DNA of 64,000 bases from NCBI RefSeq assembly GCF_928382285.1, contig NZ_CAKMSS010000009.1, positions 1-64,000 on the forward strand. The letters are read 5' to 3'. Numbering within the stretch: position 1 is the stretch's first letter; each line of letters starts with the position of its first letter. Positions 26,925 through 35,923 of the stretch are shown one piece after another. A program made the translations under genes and the position numbers. Source of the stretch: Rothia nasimurium (lineage in GTDB: Bacteria; Actinomycetota; Actinomycetes; Actinomycetales; Micrococcaceae). The notes below the pieces were generated by a model. It had not been told where the DNA came from. It worked only from the letters and a program-made list of their open reading frames with translations, and did no database searches.

Positions 26925-29447
26925 TTAGCCCTGTGCAAGTACCTGGGGGTGTTTGGCTCGCAGCCAGGCGGTGTGCAGGCGCAGGTTGATTTCGATAGCT
27001 AGGCAGCCCAGAGCGGCTGAGCCTAGGGTGGCTAGTAAGTATGCCCCGGTAGGAATGGTGAACTGGTGGTACCAGAGCGAGGGCGGGAGTAGGAGAACCA
27101 GGGCCAGGCCAGCGTACATGGCCGCCACAATAGCCAGGCGGACGCCGCGCACGGGCCGCACTACGGTGGTGATGTTGTAGATACCCATGAGTACAAGGGC
27201 GATGAAGGTGGCGGTCTGAATTTCCGCTGTAGCGACCCCGGCGAGAGCGTGCCCGTAGCCGTTGACGAAGACCAGTACCGCTGTGATGATAACGGCTGCC
27301 GGTAGGGCATAGTGCAGGGCCCTGCCCAAGAAGCCGCTGACGTAGCGGCGGGTGTTAGGCAGCATGGTCAGGAAGAAGGCGGGGCCACCTACAATGAGCA
27401 GGTCGGCGGTAGAGTACTGACGCGGCAGGAAGGGGAACTGCCAGCAGAGCACGCCCAGGGTGAGACCCAGCAGGATAGCGAAGGCAGTCTTGGTGAGGAA
27501 GAGGTTGGTGACCCGCTCGATATTGGCGATAATCTTGCGCCCCTCGGCGAGTACACCGGGTAGGCGGTCAAAGCGTCCGTCGAGAAGCACTAGGCGCGAT
27601 ACTGCCTTGGTGGCAGGCGCTGCGTTGCCCATGGCGATGCCCAGGTCGGCGTGCTTGAGGGCCAGGGCGTCGTTGATGCCGTCACCGGTCATCGCTACTA
27701 CGTGCCCGGCCTCGCGCAGACCCAGCACCATGTTCTTCTTCTGTTCGGGGGAGACCCGACCAAAGACGGCGTGGGTTCGGGCAGCCTCCACCAGCTCAGG
27801 GCCAGATTCGGGCAGGGTTGAGGCATCGACCGCACCGGCTGAGACGTCCATACCGGCGGCTGCCGCTGCGGCGGCTACCGTGCGGGGGTTGTCGCCGGAG
27901 AAGACCTTCAGGTCGATGCCCTGGCTTCTGAAGTAGGCCAGGGTTTCGGGGGCCTCGGAGCGTACCTGCTCACGGAAAATCACGAGCACCTGGGGCTCAA
28001 GACCGGCAGGAACCCGGGTGGCTACCTTGCCGGAAGGCTCGCGCAGTAGGGCGGGGGCATGGGCCAGCACCAGCACACGCAGCCCGCTCTCGGCCAGCTC
28101 ACCGGCCAGGTCGCGGGTAGCAGATCCCTCGGGCAAAAGCGCCTCGGGGGCACCGAGTAGCCAGGCACCGGTGCCCGTGAACTCAACACCGCTAAAGCGC
28201 AGGGCAGATGAGAAGGGCAGGACGCCGGTGGCAGCCGGAGCGCTAGCACCGGCAGAGGCTGCGGCGCCCGCTGCCTCAGCAAAGGGCTCTTTCAGGGCAG
28301 CCGCGGTGGGATTAGCGTTCTGGTCGGCTCCCAGCCAGCCCAGGGCGGCAGCCCAGCCGTCCTTAACCCGGGAAGCGGCGGCGGCGTCCTGATGCCCGGT
28401 CTCTGCCCAGAGCACCTGCCCGGTTAGGGAGCGAACCGAATCAAAGCGCACCCCGCCCTCGGTCAGGGTGCCGGTCTTATCGAAGCAGACGGTATCAACG
28501 CGGGCCAGTACCTCAACGGCGGGCTGCTCTTGAATCAGCACCTCGGTGCGGGCCAGCTTAACCGATGCCACGGCAAAGGAAATCGTGGTCATCAGGGCCA
28601 GGCCCTGGGGAATCATGGAGGCCACCGACGAGACAGAGGTAATTAGGGCATCACGCCAGGCCCCGGAATCAAGGGCCAGCTGCCAGCCACCAGCGGCCTG
28701 CATCTGCCCGTTCAGCACAATCGCGATGATGGGAACCAGAGCCCAGGTAATCCAGGTGACCACCCGCTCCATACCCGCCCGGAGCTCCGAATGGATGGTG
28801 GTGAACTGGCGGGCCTCGGCCGTAATTTTCGCGGCGCGGGAGGTAGCCCCCACCGCCGTCAGCCGCACCTTGCCCGACCCGCCGATCACGGATGAAGCCG
28901 ACAGGACGCCGTCCCCCGGCACCTTGCCGACGGGGTCGTTTTCGCCGGTGAGCAGGGATTCATCAAGATCCAGGCCGTCGCTGGTGAGTACCACGGCGTC
29001 GGCAGGAACCTGGTCCCCGCGCTTGAGCAGCACAACGTCGTCAAGAACCAGCTCATCGAGGGCAACCGGCACCAGCGTGCCATCGCGCAGGGCGGTAGCG
29101 GGGTCGCGGCGCAGCAGGGCGATGCGGTCCAGCTGACGCTTCGCCGAGAACTCCTGGGTGAAGCCGATGACCACGTTGGCAATAGCAGCCAAAAGGAAAA
29201 GGGTATCGAGCCAGGAACCCACCAGAATCACCGCCAGCCCGCAGAGCCCCAACACCAGGTTAAACATGGTGAACAGGTGGGTGCGGATAATGGTCGCGGT
29301 AGAGCGGGAGGTCGCATTATTCTGCGTATTCACTAACCCGGCAGAGGTGCGTTCAGCGACCTGCTCGCTGGTGAGCCCACCGGCCTCAAGGACGCTGTCT
29401 GGAGAGGTACTCACATTCACGCGGTGGGCAGGCGCGGTGTGAGACAT
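26925..29447 (-). CDS. ctpE: P-type ATPase, CtpE-like (calcium/metal)
   Basis: 840 residues. Actuator-domain LDESLLTGENDPVGK, phosphorylation motif CFDKTGTLTEGG (Asp near residue 330), FSGDNPRTV and the hinge MTGDGINDALALKHADLGIAMG are intact. About ten membrane segments. The opening GLTSEQVAERTSAGLVN and the lack of N-terminal metal-binding domains match mycobacterial CtpE, reported to import calcium; ion specificity here is inferred. A 30-residue Ala-rich insertion is present in the nucleotide domain (about residues 375-405). AAGGAG lies 5 nt before the start. Confidence 0.85.
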   Translation of the reverse strand: MSHTAPAHRVNVSTSPDSVLEAGGLTSEQVAERTSAGLVNTQNNATSRSTATIIRTHLFTMFNLVLGLCGLAVILVGSWLDTLFLLAAIANVVIGFTQEFSAKRQLDRIALLRRDPATALRDGTLVPVALDELVLDDVVLLKRGDQVPADAVVLTSDGLDLDESLLTGENDPVGKVPGDGVLSASSVIGGSGKVRLTAVGATSRAAKITAEARQFTTIHSELRAGMERVVTWITWALVPIIAIVLNGQMQAAGGWQLALDSGAWRDALITSVSSVASMIPQGLALMTTISFAVASVKLARTEVLIQEQPAVEVLARVDTVCFDKTGTLTEGGVRFDSVRSLTGQVLWAETGHQDAAAASRVKDGWAAALGWLGADQNANPTAAALKEPFAEAAGAAASAGASAPAATGVLPFSSALRFSGVEFTGTGAWLLGAPEALLPEGSATRDLAGELAESGLRVLVLAHAPALLREPSGKVATRVPAGLEPQVLVIFREQVRSEAPETLAYFRSQGIDLKVFSGDNPRTVAAAAAAAGMDVSAGAVDASTLPESGPELVEAARTHAVFGRVSPEQKKNMVLGLREAGHVVAMTGDGINDALALKHADLGIAMGNAAPATKAVSRLVLLDGRFDRLPGVLAEGRKIIANIERVTNLFLTKTAFAILLGLTLGVLCWQFPFLPRQYSTADLLIVGGPAFFLTMLPNTRRYVSGFLGRALHYALPAAVIITAVLVFVNGYGHALAGVATAEIQTATFIALVLMGIYNITTVVRPVRGVRLAIVAAMYAGLALVLLLPPSLWYHQFTIPTGAYLLATLGSAALGCLAIEINLRLHTAWLRAKHPQVLAQG

Positions 29448-29539
29448 AGGGGCTCCTTGGGCATTGGGCTGGTCAGGGTAGTAACCAGTCTAGTGGGAGA
29501 AGCTGAGGGCGCACGTCCGTCTCAAGGATGAAAACAGCC

Positions 29540-30316
29540 TCAGTCGCGGGCCGGAAGTACCAGCAGCCGCCCGGTCACCGGGTGGGTGAGCACCTCAATG
29601 GGGTGGCCGTAGACCGCGCTGAGCCGCTCGGCGGTGCAGACCTGCTGCGGGCGTCCTTGCGCCACCGCCTGCCCCTGAGCAAGAAGCACCAGCCGGTCAG
29701 AATAAGAGGCCGCAACATCGAGGTCGTGAAGGACTACCACCACAGCCGCCCCCTGCCGGGCGTAGGCGCGGGCGCGGGTGAGGGTCTGCTCCTGGTGCAG
29801 AATATCGAGAGCGGCAGTGGGCTCGTCGAGCAGGAGCAGGGGAGTGCGCTGGGCAAAGACCCGGGCCAGGTGGGTGCGGCCGGCTTCGCCGCCCGAGAGG
29901 GTACGGACGTCCCTGCCCGCCAGGTGCCCGGTATCGGTGTCGGCAAGGGCGGCGGCGACAATCTCGTGATCCTGCTGGGCCTGCTCGGTGCCCCGCCAGG
30001 GGGCCCTGCCCATCTGGACCACCTGCTGCACGGTGTAGGAGAAGGCTACCGAGGTGTGCTGCAGCAGCATAGCCCGGGTGCGGGCCAGCTCTACCGGCCG
30101 GTAGTCTGCCAGCGGACGTCCGGCCAGGGTAATCTGCCCCGAGCTGGGGGCAGCGTCCCCTGCCAGTAGGGAAAGCAGGGTGGATTTTCCTGCCCCGTTG
30201 GGGCCGATAAGGGCCAGCACCTCTCCGGGAGCGACATCGAGGGAAACATCGTGCAGAATCTGCCGCCCGTTCACCCGGTAGCTAACCGAATCGGCGACGA
30301 GTAAAGGTGCGGTCAC
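29540..30316 (-). CDS. hmuV: Haem ABC transporter ATP-binding protein
   Basis: 258 residues: Walker A GPNGAGKST, signature LSGGEAGRTHLARVFAQ, Walker B LLLLDEPTAALD, H-loop VVVLHDLD. The Y-R-V-ELARTRAMLLQ segment is typical of FecE/HmuV ATPases for haem, siderophores or B12. Its GTG start overlaps the hmuU stop (GTGA), giving translational coupling. It energises haem import with HmuTU. Last gene of htaA-hmuTUV. Confidence 0.9.
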   Translation of the reverse strand: MTAPLLVADSVSYRVNGRQILHDVSLDVAPGEVLALIGPNGAGKSTLLSLLAGDAAPSSGQITLAGRPLADYRPVELARTRAMLLQHTSVAFSYTVQQVVQMGRAPWRGTEQAQQDHEIVAAALADTDTGHLAGRDVRTLSGGEAGRTHLARVFAQRTPLLLLDEPTAALDILHQEQTLTRARAYARQGAAVVVVLHDLDVAASYSDRLVLLAQGQAVAQGRPQQVCTAERLSAVYGHPIEVLTHPVTGRLLVLPARD

Positions 30317-31347
30317 AGGGCCCCCTTGGTTAGGGTTCGGCGGAGCAGGATAAAGAAGGTGGGGCCGCCCACCAGGGCGGTGAAGATGCCGATGGGCAGG
30401 TCGGCGAAGCTCACCAGGGTGCGGGCGGCGAGGTCGGAGGCTGCAATGAGCAGGGCACCGCCCAGGGCCGATGCCGGTAGGAGCACCCGGTTGGAGGGCC
30501 CCACTACCATTCGGAGCAGATGCGGCACGATCAGACCCACAAAAGCGATAATGCCCGCGTAGGCGACCGCAGCCCCGGTGAGCAGGGCGGTGCAGACGAT
30601 AGCTGCCAGGCGTAGGCGCTCTACATGAACACCCGAGTGGGCAGCGGCCCGCTCACCCAGGGCGAGCAGGTTGAGCTGCCGAGCCAAGAGAAAGCTACCG
30701 ATAATACCGACACCCACAATCGGGGCACTGGTGGCTACCGCCGCCCAGGTCGCCCCGTTCAGGGAGCCCATCTGCCAGAAGATAATCTGGTCGCGACTGG
30801 CGTCGTCGGCGATAAAGACCATCAGGGCAATCAGGGCGTTAGCCACGGCGGTTACGGCAATGCCGGTCAGAATCATCGACAGTACCTCTGCCCGCCTGCC
30901 GGAGCGGGAGAAGAGATACACCAGGGCAGTGGTGGCTAGCGCGCAGGCGAAAGCACAGAGGGGTACGGTGAACATACCCAGGGTATTCAGCCCCAGCACA
31001 ATAGCCCCGCAGGCCCCCACCGCAGCACCGGCTGAAATGCCGATGACGCCCGGTTCAGCCAGCGGGTTGCCGAAGACCGCCTGCATCAGGGCGCCGGACG
31101 CCCCCAAGGCAGCACCCACCAGTAGCCCCAGCAGAATGCGGGGTAGGCGGATATTCCAGAGGGTGGCGTCTGCCAGCTGCATGGCAGGGTCGGCGGACGC
31201 CAGCCCCAGGTTGCGCAGGATACCCCCGGCAACCTGGGGGAGGGGAATCTCAAACTGGCCCAGGCTAGCTGATATGAGTACCGTGCCGAGCAACAGGAGG
31301 GGCAGGGCAGTAAAGACCGCCGTGAGGGTAGAAGAACGTACCTGCAC
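30313..31347 (-). CDS. hmuU: Haem ABC transporter permease
   Basis: 344 residues with about ten membrane segments of the FecCD/BtuC family. Hallmarks: RLPRILLGLLVGAALGASGALMQAVFGNPLAEPGVIGISAGAAVGA in the N-terminal half, and IAFVGLIVPHLLRMVVGPSNR, the ATPase-coupling region, in the C-terminal half. It forms the membrane channel for haem delivered by HmuT. GTG start; 6 nt downstream of hmuT. Confidence 0.92.
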   Translation of the reverse strand: MQVRSSTLTAVFTALPLLLLGTVLISASLGQFEIPLPQVAGGILRNLGLASADPAMQLADATLWNIRLPRILLGLLVGAALGASGALMQAVFGNPLAEPGVIGISAGAAVGACGAIVLGLNTLGMFTVPLCAFACALATTALVYLFSRSGRRAEVLSMILTGIAVTAVANALIALMVFIADDASRDQIIFWQMGSLNGATWAAVATSAPIVGVGIIGSFLLARQLNLLALGERAAAHSGVHVERLRLAAIVCTALLTGAAVAYAGIIAFVGLIVPHLLRMVVGPSNRVLLPASALGGALLIAASDLAARTLVSFADLPIGIFTALVGGPTFFILLRRTLTKGAL

Positions 31348-31353
31348 AAGAAC

Positions 31354-32568
31354 CTACTGCTGGGTGTAGATAGCGGTGGCCAACGATAGCAGCACCGCAG
31401 CACTGTTGGGCCCGAACGAGAGAACCTGGCCGTCTGCCATGTCGACCACGCGCTGGTTGGCACCGGCGGTCGTTTCAGCCACACCGGGGCGGGCAAAGAA
31501 GGCCTCGATACCGCCGGTGGACTCCACCCCGCCGGTCATGGTGAGGATCAGGTCGGGGTTAGCCCGCGAGAGCGCTTCGGCGTTAGCGGGCACGGTACCC
31601 GAAGCCCCGCCCTCACTGGCCACATCGCGACCACCCAGGGCGGTAATCAGCTCATCGGCCCCTGAACCGTCACCCAGGATAAAGAAGACACCGGCAGTCC
31701 CCCGAACGTAGAGGAAGGCCATACCCACCTTCTGCGCCGAATCCTGCGGGGCAACCTCGGCAATGGTGGCTAGCGCCGAATCAATCTCAGCCTGCACCCG
31801 GGCACCCAGCTGGGCGCCGGCGTCCGGAACTCCCAGAGCCTGCGCAACCGCCTCAATCTGCGGCACTACCTGGCTCAAGGAACGCGAGGGGTCAAAATGC
31901 ACCACGGTCACCCCGGCGGAGCGCAGCTGCTCGGTAATTTCGAGGGGGCCGTTGGTGGTGTCCATGAGCACCACGGTCGGGGCGAGAGAAAGAACCGCCT
32001 CAGCTGAAATGTCGTGGCCGTTCTGGGTTACCAGGGGCAGGTCTGCCAGGGTCGTTTCGGTCGAAGACGTGACCCGGCCTACCAGGTTGTCACCCAGCCC
32101 CAAAGCGACGACGGTCTGGGCTAGGGTGCCGTACATATCCAGGGCCAGAATACGGTCGGCACTGGTCACGGTCACTTCGGTGCCCTGAAAATCAGTGACG
32201 GTCACGGGTAGCTGCGGGGCCTGCGGGTTCTCAATCGGCAGCACATCGGGTACGGACGCCGCCGTGGCTAGGCCAGCAAGACTCTTGGGATCTTCTACAG
32301 CGTGGGCTTTCAGGTAGTCCTCGGCCTGCTGCAGGGCGGTGCGGTGCACCTCTTCACTGGCGGGAGCCTCAATGCCCCCGGCCGTTGCCGACGACTCTGC
32401 CAGGCCCTCAACCGATGACGAAGCTGCCCCTGTCTGCGGGCCTGTAGCAGCGGCGTCCGCCCCGCTATCTGCTGACCCTGAGCAGGCTGTCACCGCCAGA
32501 ACCAGGGCCGCACTCAGAACAGAAAAACCCCGGCGCAGGGACAGGGAAGAAAAAGAGCGCGTGAGCAC
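31354..32568 (-). CDS. hmuT: Haem-binding lipoprotein
   Basis: 404 residues. Lipoprotein signal with lipobox AVTAC (Cys at about residue 30), then a low-complexity linker and a helical-backbone binding domain of the FecB/HmuT class: VTSADRILALDMYGTLAQTVVALGLGDNLVGRVTSSTE, DISAEAVLSLAPTVVLMDTT. It receives haem from surface HtaA and passes it to HmuU. GTG at 32568 is chosen because AGGAGG lies 5 nt upstream; this fits the signal peptide better than the upstream frame. Confidence 0.9.
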   Translation of the reverse strand: MLTRSFSSLSLRRGFSVLSAALVLAVTACSGSADSGADAAATGPQTGAASSSVEGLAESSATAGGIEAPASEEVHRTALQQAEDYLKAHAVEDPKSLAGLATAASVPDVLPIENPQAPQLPVTVTDFQGTEVTVTSADRILALDMYGTLAQTVVALGLGDNLVGRVTSSTETTLADLPLVTQNGHDISAEAVLSLAPTVVLMDTTNGPLEITEQLRSAGVTVVHFDPSRSLSQVVPQIEAVAQALGVPDAGAQLGARVQAEIDSALATIAEVAPQDSAQKVGMAFLYVRGTAGVFFILGDGSGADELITALGGRDVASEGGASGTVPANAEALSRANPDLILTMTGGVESTGGIEAFFARPGVAETTAGANQRVVDMADGQVLSFGPNSAAVLLSLATAIYTQQ

Positions 32569-32639
32569 CAGAACCTCCTGAGAGAAAGAAAGGGGGTGGG
32601 AACCGGGCACATTCCGGCTCCCACCCGGGGAAGGGAGAA

Positions 32640-34820
32640 TTAGGACGCGCGGCGGCGGGCTACCACCACAGCACCGGCAGTCAGCAGGGCGGCACCCACA
32701 GCAACAAGGGCACCGACTGAAGCGCCGGTATTCGCCAGCTTGCCACCCTGGGCAGCTGCGCGGGCAGCCTCAGCCTTCCGCTCTGCCTCAGCGTTGAGGG
32801 CATCGCAGTTAGCGCCATTCTGAGAGACATACTGGGTCTTCTCAATGGTCTGAGAAGCGCCGGTGACGGTCTTTGAACCCAGGGTGCCGGTGAAGCTGAT
32901 GGGGTCAAGGGCCATACCTGCTGAGTAGAAGCCAGCGAAGGCAACTTCGCCCTCAGCAGTCAGGGTGGCAGAAGCACTGCTGACGCTAATGCTGGATCCG
33001 TTAACAGTCAGGCCAGCCAAATCGACATTGGCGAAGGGCACCTCACCGTGGTGGGTTGTCTGCCCCTTCATGTCATTAGAACTTACGGTCAGGTAGAGGG
33101 TGCCGGTAGAACCGTTGATCTCAAGGCGGGGGTTAGCCATCAGAGTGTTCAAGGTGCCGCCGTGGCCGGTAAAACGGACAGAGCCCTCGAAAGCCACAGA
33201 GCCCTTGCCGTTAGCGTAGGTGCCTGTACCTTTGGACCAGCCAAAGGCCTGGTTAGCGTAGGTAACGCCGTTCAGTTCCCAACTACCCTTAGCGATACCG
33301 CCACCAATGTAGTTACGGAAGGAGGAGCGCACGCCCCAGTCGAAAGTAGCAGCTGAGACGGTCCCGTCAGCCTGAGTAGTGGTTGCACCGGGCACGGTTT
33401 CGGTCACGGTCACCGGCACGCACTGGGGCGCCGGATCAGCAGGGTTAGCAGAGGGCTGGGCTGAGGGAATGACGGTTGGCTCAGCGGTCGGCTGGGCCGA
33501 GGGTGCTGCCGTCGGTTCAGCAGAAGGCTGAGCTGAGGGGGCCACGGTCGGCTGGGCGGTGGGCTCCGCGGACGGGCTCGGCGCAGGGGACTCACTCGGG
33601 GCAGGAGCCGGGGTTTCGCTGGGAGCCGGGGCGGGAGCGTCCTCAACGACCGGCGCAGCCACACGCAGGTAGAGGGGGTCAAACTCCAGGCCTTCAGCGT
33701 ACCGGGACCCAAAAATGGTCGCCGCGTGCCCGGTGGCGTAGGTGGTGACGCCGCTCAGGAGCAGATTACCCTCGGCATCAGTGGTCAGGGCGCTCGCATC
33801 GAATCTGGCGATGGGCTGATCGGTAATTTCGCCGGTGTTAGCCGAGGTGCCAGTGGCGTAGATGTAGCCGTTTGCACCGTCGGTCACAACGCGGAAGCTG
33901 TGCAGGTTGATGTTGAGCACCCCGCCGTGGGCGACCAGAGAGAAACTACCCGGAACACTGATGGAGTAGCCGGTATCAGTCTTCTGGGCGGTAGCACCGG
34001 CAAAGACGAAGTTGTTGCCTTCAAGACTGGTGTTTTCGCCGGGAGTAACGGCGTTCTGGGCGATCAGGTAGTTAAGGAAGGAATCCTTGATGCCCCAGGT
34101 GACGGTGCCCGCTGCATTGGTGACGCCGTCAGTGGTGGGCTCGGGTGTGGGCGTGGGGGCCGGGGTCTCTGCGGGCTTTTCAGCCAGGTCAGCCGAGAAG
34201 GTCAGGGGTGAGAGAGCGTCACCGGCCTTGTAGAAACCGGCGAAGGCGGCTGCGCCGTCGGCGGTGAGGGTAACGGGGGCATCGGTGGCTGATACGGTGC
34301 CGTTGGCGAAAGTGACGCCAGAAAGGTCTACGGTTGCGAAGTTAACGTTGGTGGCATCGATATCGGGGGATCCGTTGTAGCCCTTGGACTTCACATCAGC
34401 TACCAGGGTGCCCTGGTTGCCGTTGATGACCAGCTTGAGGTTGGCGTAGGTGATATCAAGCTCACCCTTATGGGCAGTGAAGTGGATGGTGCCGGGGTAA
34501 GAGATAGTGCCGTTTGCACCGGTGAACTCACCCTCGGCCCCCTGCCAGGAGAAGGCGGAGCCGTTGAAGCTGGGGCCACCGGTTACCTCGACGCTACCAC
34601 CGGCAAAAGCGCCGGTGACGTAGCGGATGAAGGAGTCCTTGAGCGACCAGGTCAGCTGGGCATTGCTGGCGACGTGAGTTGCGGACGCGGCAGCGACGGT
34701 GCTGCTGGTGGCGTCCGCCGCGTCAGCTACGGACGCGGTGGCTAGGGTCATGCCTGACAGGGTGAGTGCGGCTGTGGCTAGGAGGGCGCAGGAGCGCCGG
34801 GCGCTGTGCTGGGGAGACAT
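32640..34820 (-). CDS. htaA: Cell-wall anchored haem-binding protein with three HtaA domains
   Basis: 726 residues. After a signal peptide (cleavage near ASVADA) come three HtaA domains opening with TWSLKDSFIRYV, TWGIKDSFLNYL and DWGVRSSFRNYI. HtaA domains bind haem through a Tyr/His pair in Corynebacterium. A Pro/Ala/Ser/Glu spacer of about 65 residues separates domains 2 and 3. The C-terminus is KLANTG, a hydrophobic helix and RRRAS, a class-E-type sortase signal (LAxTG), so the protein is likely cell-wall linked. ATG at 34820 is chosen because of GAGG 6 nt upstream. Predicted iron-repressed via two DtxR-like boxes. Confidence 0.9.
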   Translation of the reverse strand: MSPQHSARRSCALLATAALTLSGMTLATASVADAADATSSTVAAASATHVASNAQLTWSLKDSFIRYVTGAFAGGSVEVTGGPSFNGSAFSWQGAEGEFTGANGTISYPGTIHFTAHKGELDITYANLKLVINGNQGTLVADVKSKGYNGSPDIDATNVNFATVDLSGVTFANGTVSATDAPVTLTADGAAAFAGFYKAGDALSPLTFSADLAEKPAETPAPTPTPEPTTDGVTNAAGTVTWGIKDSFLNYLIAQNAVTPGENTSLEGNNFVFAGATAQKTDTGYSISVPGSFSLVAHGGVLNINLHSFRVVTDGANGYIYATGTSANTGEITDQPIARFDASALTTDAEGNLLLSGVTTYATGHAATIFGSRYAEGLEFDPLYLRVAAPVVEDAPAPAPSETPAPAPSESPAPSPSAEPTAQPTVAPSAQPSAEPTAAPSAQPTAEPTVIPSAQPSANPADPAPQCVPVTVTETVPGATTTQADGTVSAATFDWGVRSSFRNYIGGGIAKGSWELNGVTYANQAFGWSKGTGTYANGKGSVAFEGSVRFTGHGGTLNTLMANPRLEINGSTGTLYLTVSSNDMKGQTTHHGEVPFANVDLAGLTVNGSSISVSSASATLTAEGEVAFAGFYSAGMALDPISFTGTLGSKTVTGASQTIEKTQYVSQNGANCDALNAEAERKAEAARAAAQGGKLANTGASVGALVAVGAALLTAGAVVVARRRAS

Positions 34821-34887
34821 GGGCATCCTCGTGAAAACTATGTGGTGTAGGGTGGGCATATTTCGCAACATGCCCTGCCTTATTAAA

Positions 34888-34905
34888 TTTAAGGGCATGC
34901 CTAAA
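34888..34905. promoter_or_regulatory. DtxR/IdeR-like operator 1
   Basis: TTTAAGGGCATGCCTAAA resembles the iron-regulator consensus TTAGGTTAGCCTAACCTAA in its AGG..ATG/CAT..CCT dyad. It lies upstream of htaA, in the divergent region with the haem oxygenase gene. Confidence 0.65.
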
Positions 34906-34911
34906 TTAGCA

Positions 34912-34926
34912 TTAAGGCAAGCCTAA
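34912..34926. promoter_or_regulatory. DtxR/IdeR-like operator 2
   Basis: TTAAGGCAAGCCTAA is a nearly perfect AAGGC/GCCT dyad of the DtxR type, 7 nt from operator 1. Both lie between the divergent htaA and hmuO genes and could repress both when iron is sufficient. Confidence 0.65.
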
Positions 34927-34966
34927 TAAAAATAGGTTACAAGTGCTTGACTTAATTCTTTCTTGG

Positions 34967-34979
34967 TGACAGTCTGTCA
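34967..34979. promoter_or_regulatory. Perfect palindrome in the hmuO promoter region
   Basis: TGACAG-T-CTGTCA, a perfect 6+1+6 dyad 40 nt before the hmuO start and downstream of TTGACT (34947). A possible second operator, or overlapping promoter elements. The same half-sites TGACA and CTGTCA occur at 55774-55796. Confidence 0.4.
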
Positions 34980-35018
34980 ATAAATAGTGTTAATCTAGCC
35001 CCCAACCAAGGAGGACCC

Positions 35019-35675
35019 ATGACCACCGCTCTCGCCGATACCGAGCGTCCTACCTTCTCAGCCCGCCTTAAGGCAGAAACTGCTGCCCGCCACGAGCAGG
35101 CAGAACACTCCAGCTTCATGGCCGACCTGATGGGCGGCAAGCTCGACCGTAAGGCATACCGCATGCTGCTAACCCAGTACGTCTATATGTATGAGGCCCT
35201 CGAAGAAGTAGCAGCCGGCTTCCGCGCCCACCCCAACCCCATCACCGAACCCTTCGTGCTAGAAGGCCTTGACCGGCTTGCTTCTATCAAGGCTGACCTA
35301 GCTGAACTGGGCGGCCCCACCAGTGACCAGCCGCTACCGGCAACCGCTGACTACGCGGCCGCTATCCGCGCGACGGCGTCCGCTCCCGAACGCTTCCTAG
35401 CCCACCACTACCTGCGCTACCTGGGGGATCTATCGGGTGGGCAGGCAGTGGCTGCCCTGGTTGCCCGGCACTACGGTGTGCCCGCTGAAGCTCTGAGCAT
35501 GTACCGGTTTGAGGCACTCCCGAAGCCCAAGGTGTTCAAGGATTCCTACCGGGGTCTTCTGGACGATGCCCCGTTGACGGACGCCCAGCGTGACGCCCTG
35601 GTCGATGAGGCCCTGGTCGGGTTCGACTACAACACCCGTGTGTTCGCGCAGCTGGGTGAGAGCCTAGCCCCATAG
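35019..35675 (+). CDS. hmuO: Haem oxygenase
   Basis: 218 residues. ETAARHEQAEHSSFMADLMGGK carries the proximal haem-ligand histidine region, and RYLGDLSGGQAVA is the distal-helix glycine motif (GDLSGGQ) of HO-1-type enzymes. It opens the haem ring to biliverdin, CO and iron, completing the pathway started by HtaA-HmuTUV. AAGGAGG lies 6 nt before the ATG. Divergent from htaA with shared iron-box region. The length matches Corynebacterium HmuO. Confidence 0.95.
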   Translation: MTTALADTERPTFSARLKAETAARHEQAEHSSFMADLMGGKLDRKAYRMLLTQYVYMYEALEEVAAGFRAHPNPITEPFVLEGLDRLASIKADLAELGGPTSDQPLPATADYAAAIRATASAPERFLAHHYLRYLGDLSGGQAVAALVARHYGVPAEALSMYRFEALPKPKVFKDSYRGLLDDAPLTDAQRDALVDEALVGFDYNTRVFAQLGESLAP

Positions 35676-35702
35676 GTGTGTAGCTAGAGGCCTCCATGCT
35701 GT

Positions 35703-35762
35703 GTGCAGGTTTCTTGGGCTGTGTGCAGGGTTTTCTCTGCACACAGCCCAAGAACCCTGCAC
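35703..35762. repeat. Palindromic repeat B1 (upstream of DUF559 gene B)
   Basis: 26-nt arms with one mismatch (35703-35728, 35737-35762) around an 8-nt loop GGTTTTCT. A 36-nt core (35721-35756) is identical to that in copy B2 (36853-36888), in the same orientation. Its near edge lies 161 nt upstream of the gene start, the same distance as repeat A2 from gene A. It also follows hmuO and could act as its terminator. Confidence 0.85.
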
Positions 35763-35820
35763 AGGGTTAAGAAAGAAGGACGCTCCCCGGGTCGGTAACT
35801 GCCACGCTAACGCACCCGAC

Positions 35821-35829
35821 TTATCCACA
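35821..35829 (+). other. DnaA-box-like TTATCCACA upstream of DUF559 gene B
   Basis: Exact TTATCCACA in the interval between repeat B1 and the gene, on the coding strand, as at locus A. Confidence 0.45.
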
Positions 35830-35923
35830 GGCCTGGCTGCTATATGACCTGTTTGTGAACCAAAAGAGCCTGCGATGTTCACACCCCTTGCAAGAGGTGA
35901 ACGGGGTCGGTGACACTGCCCTT

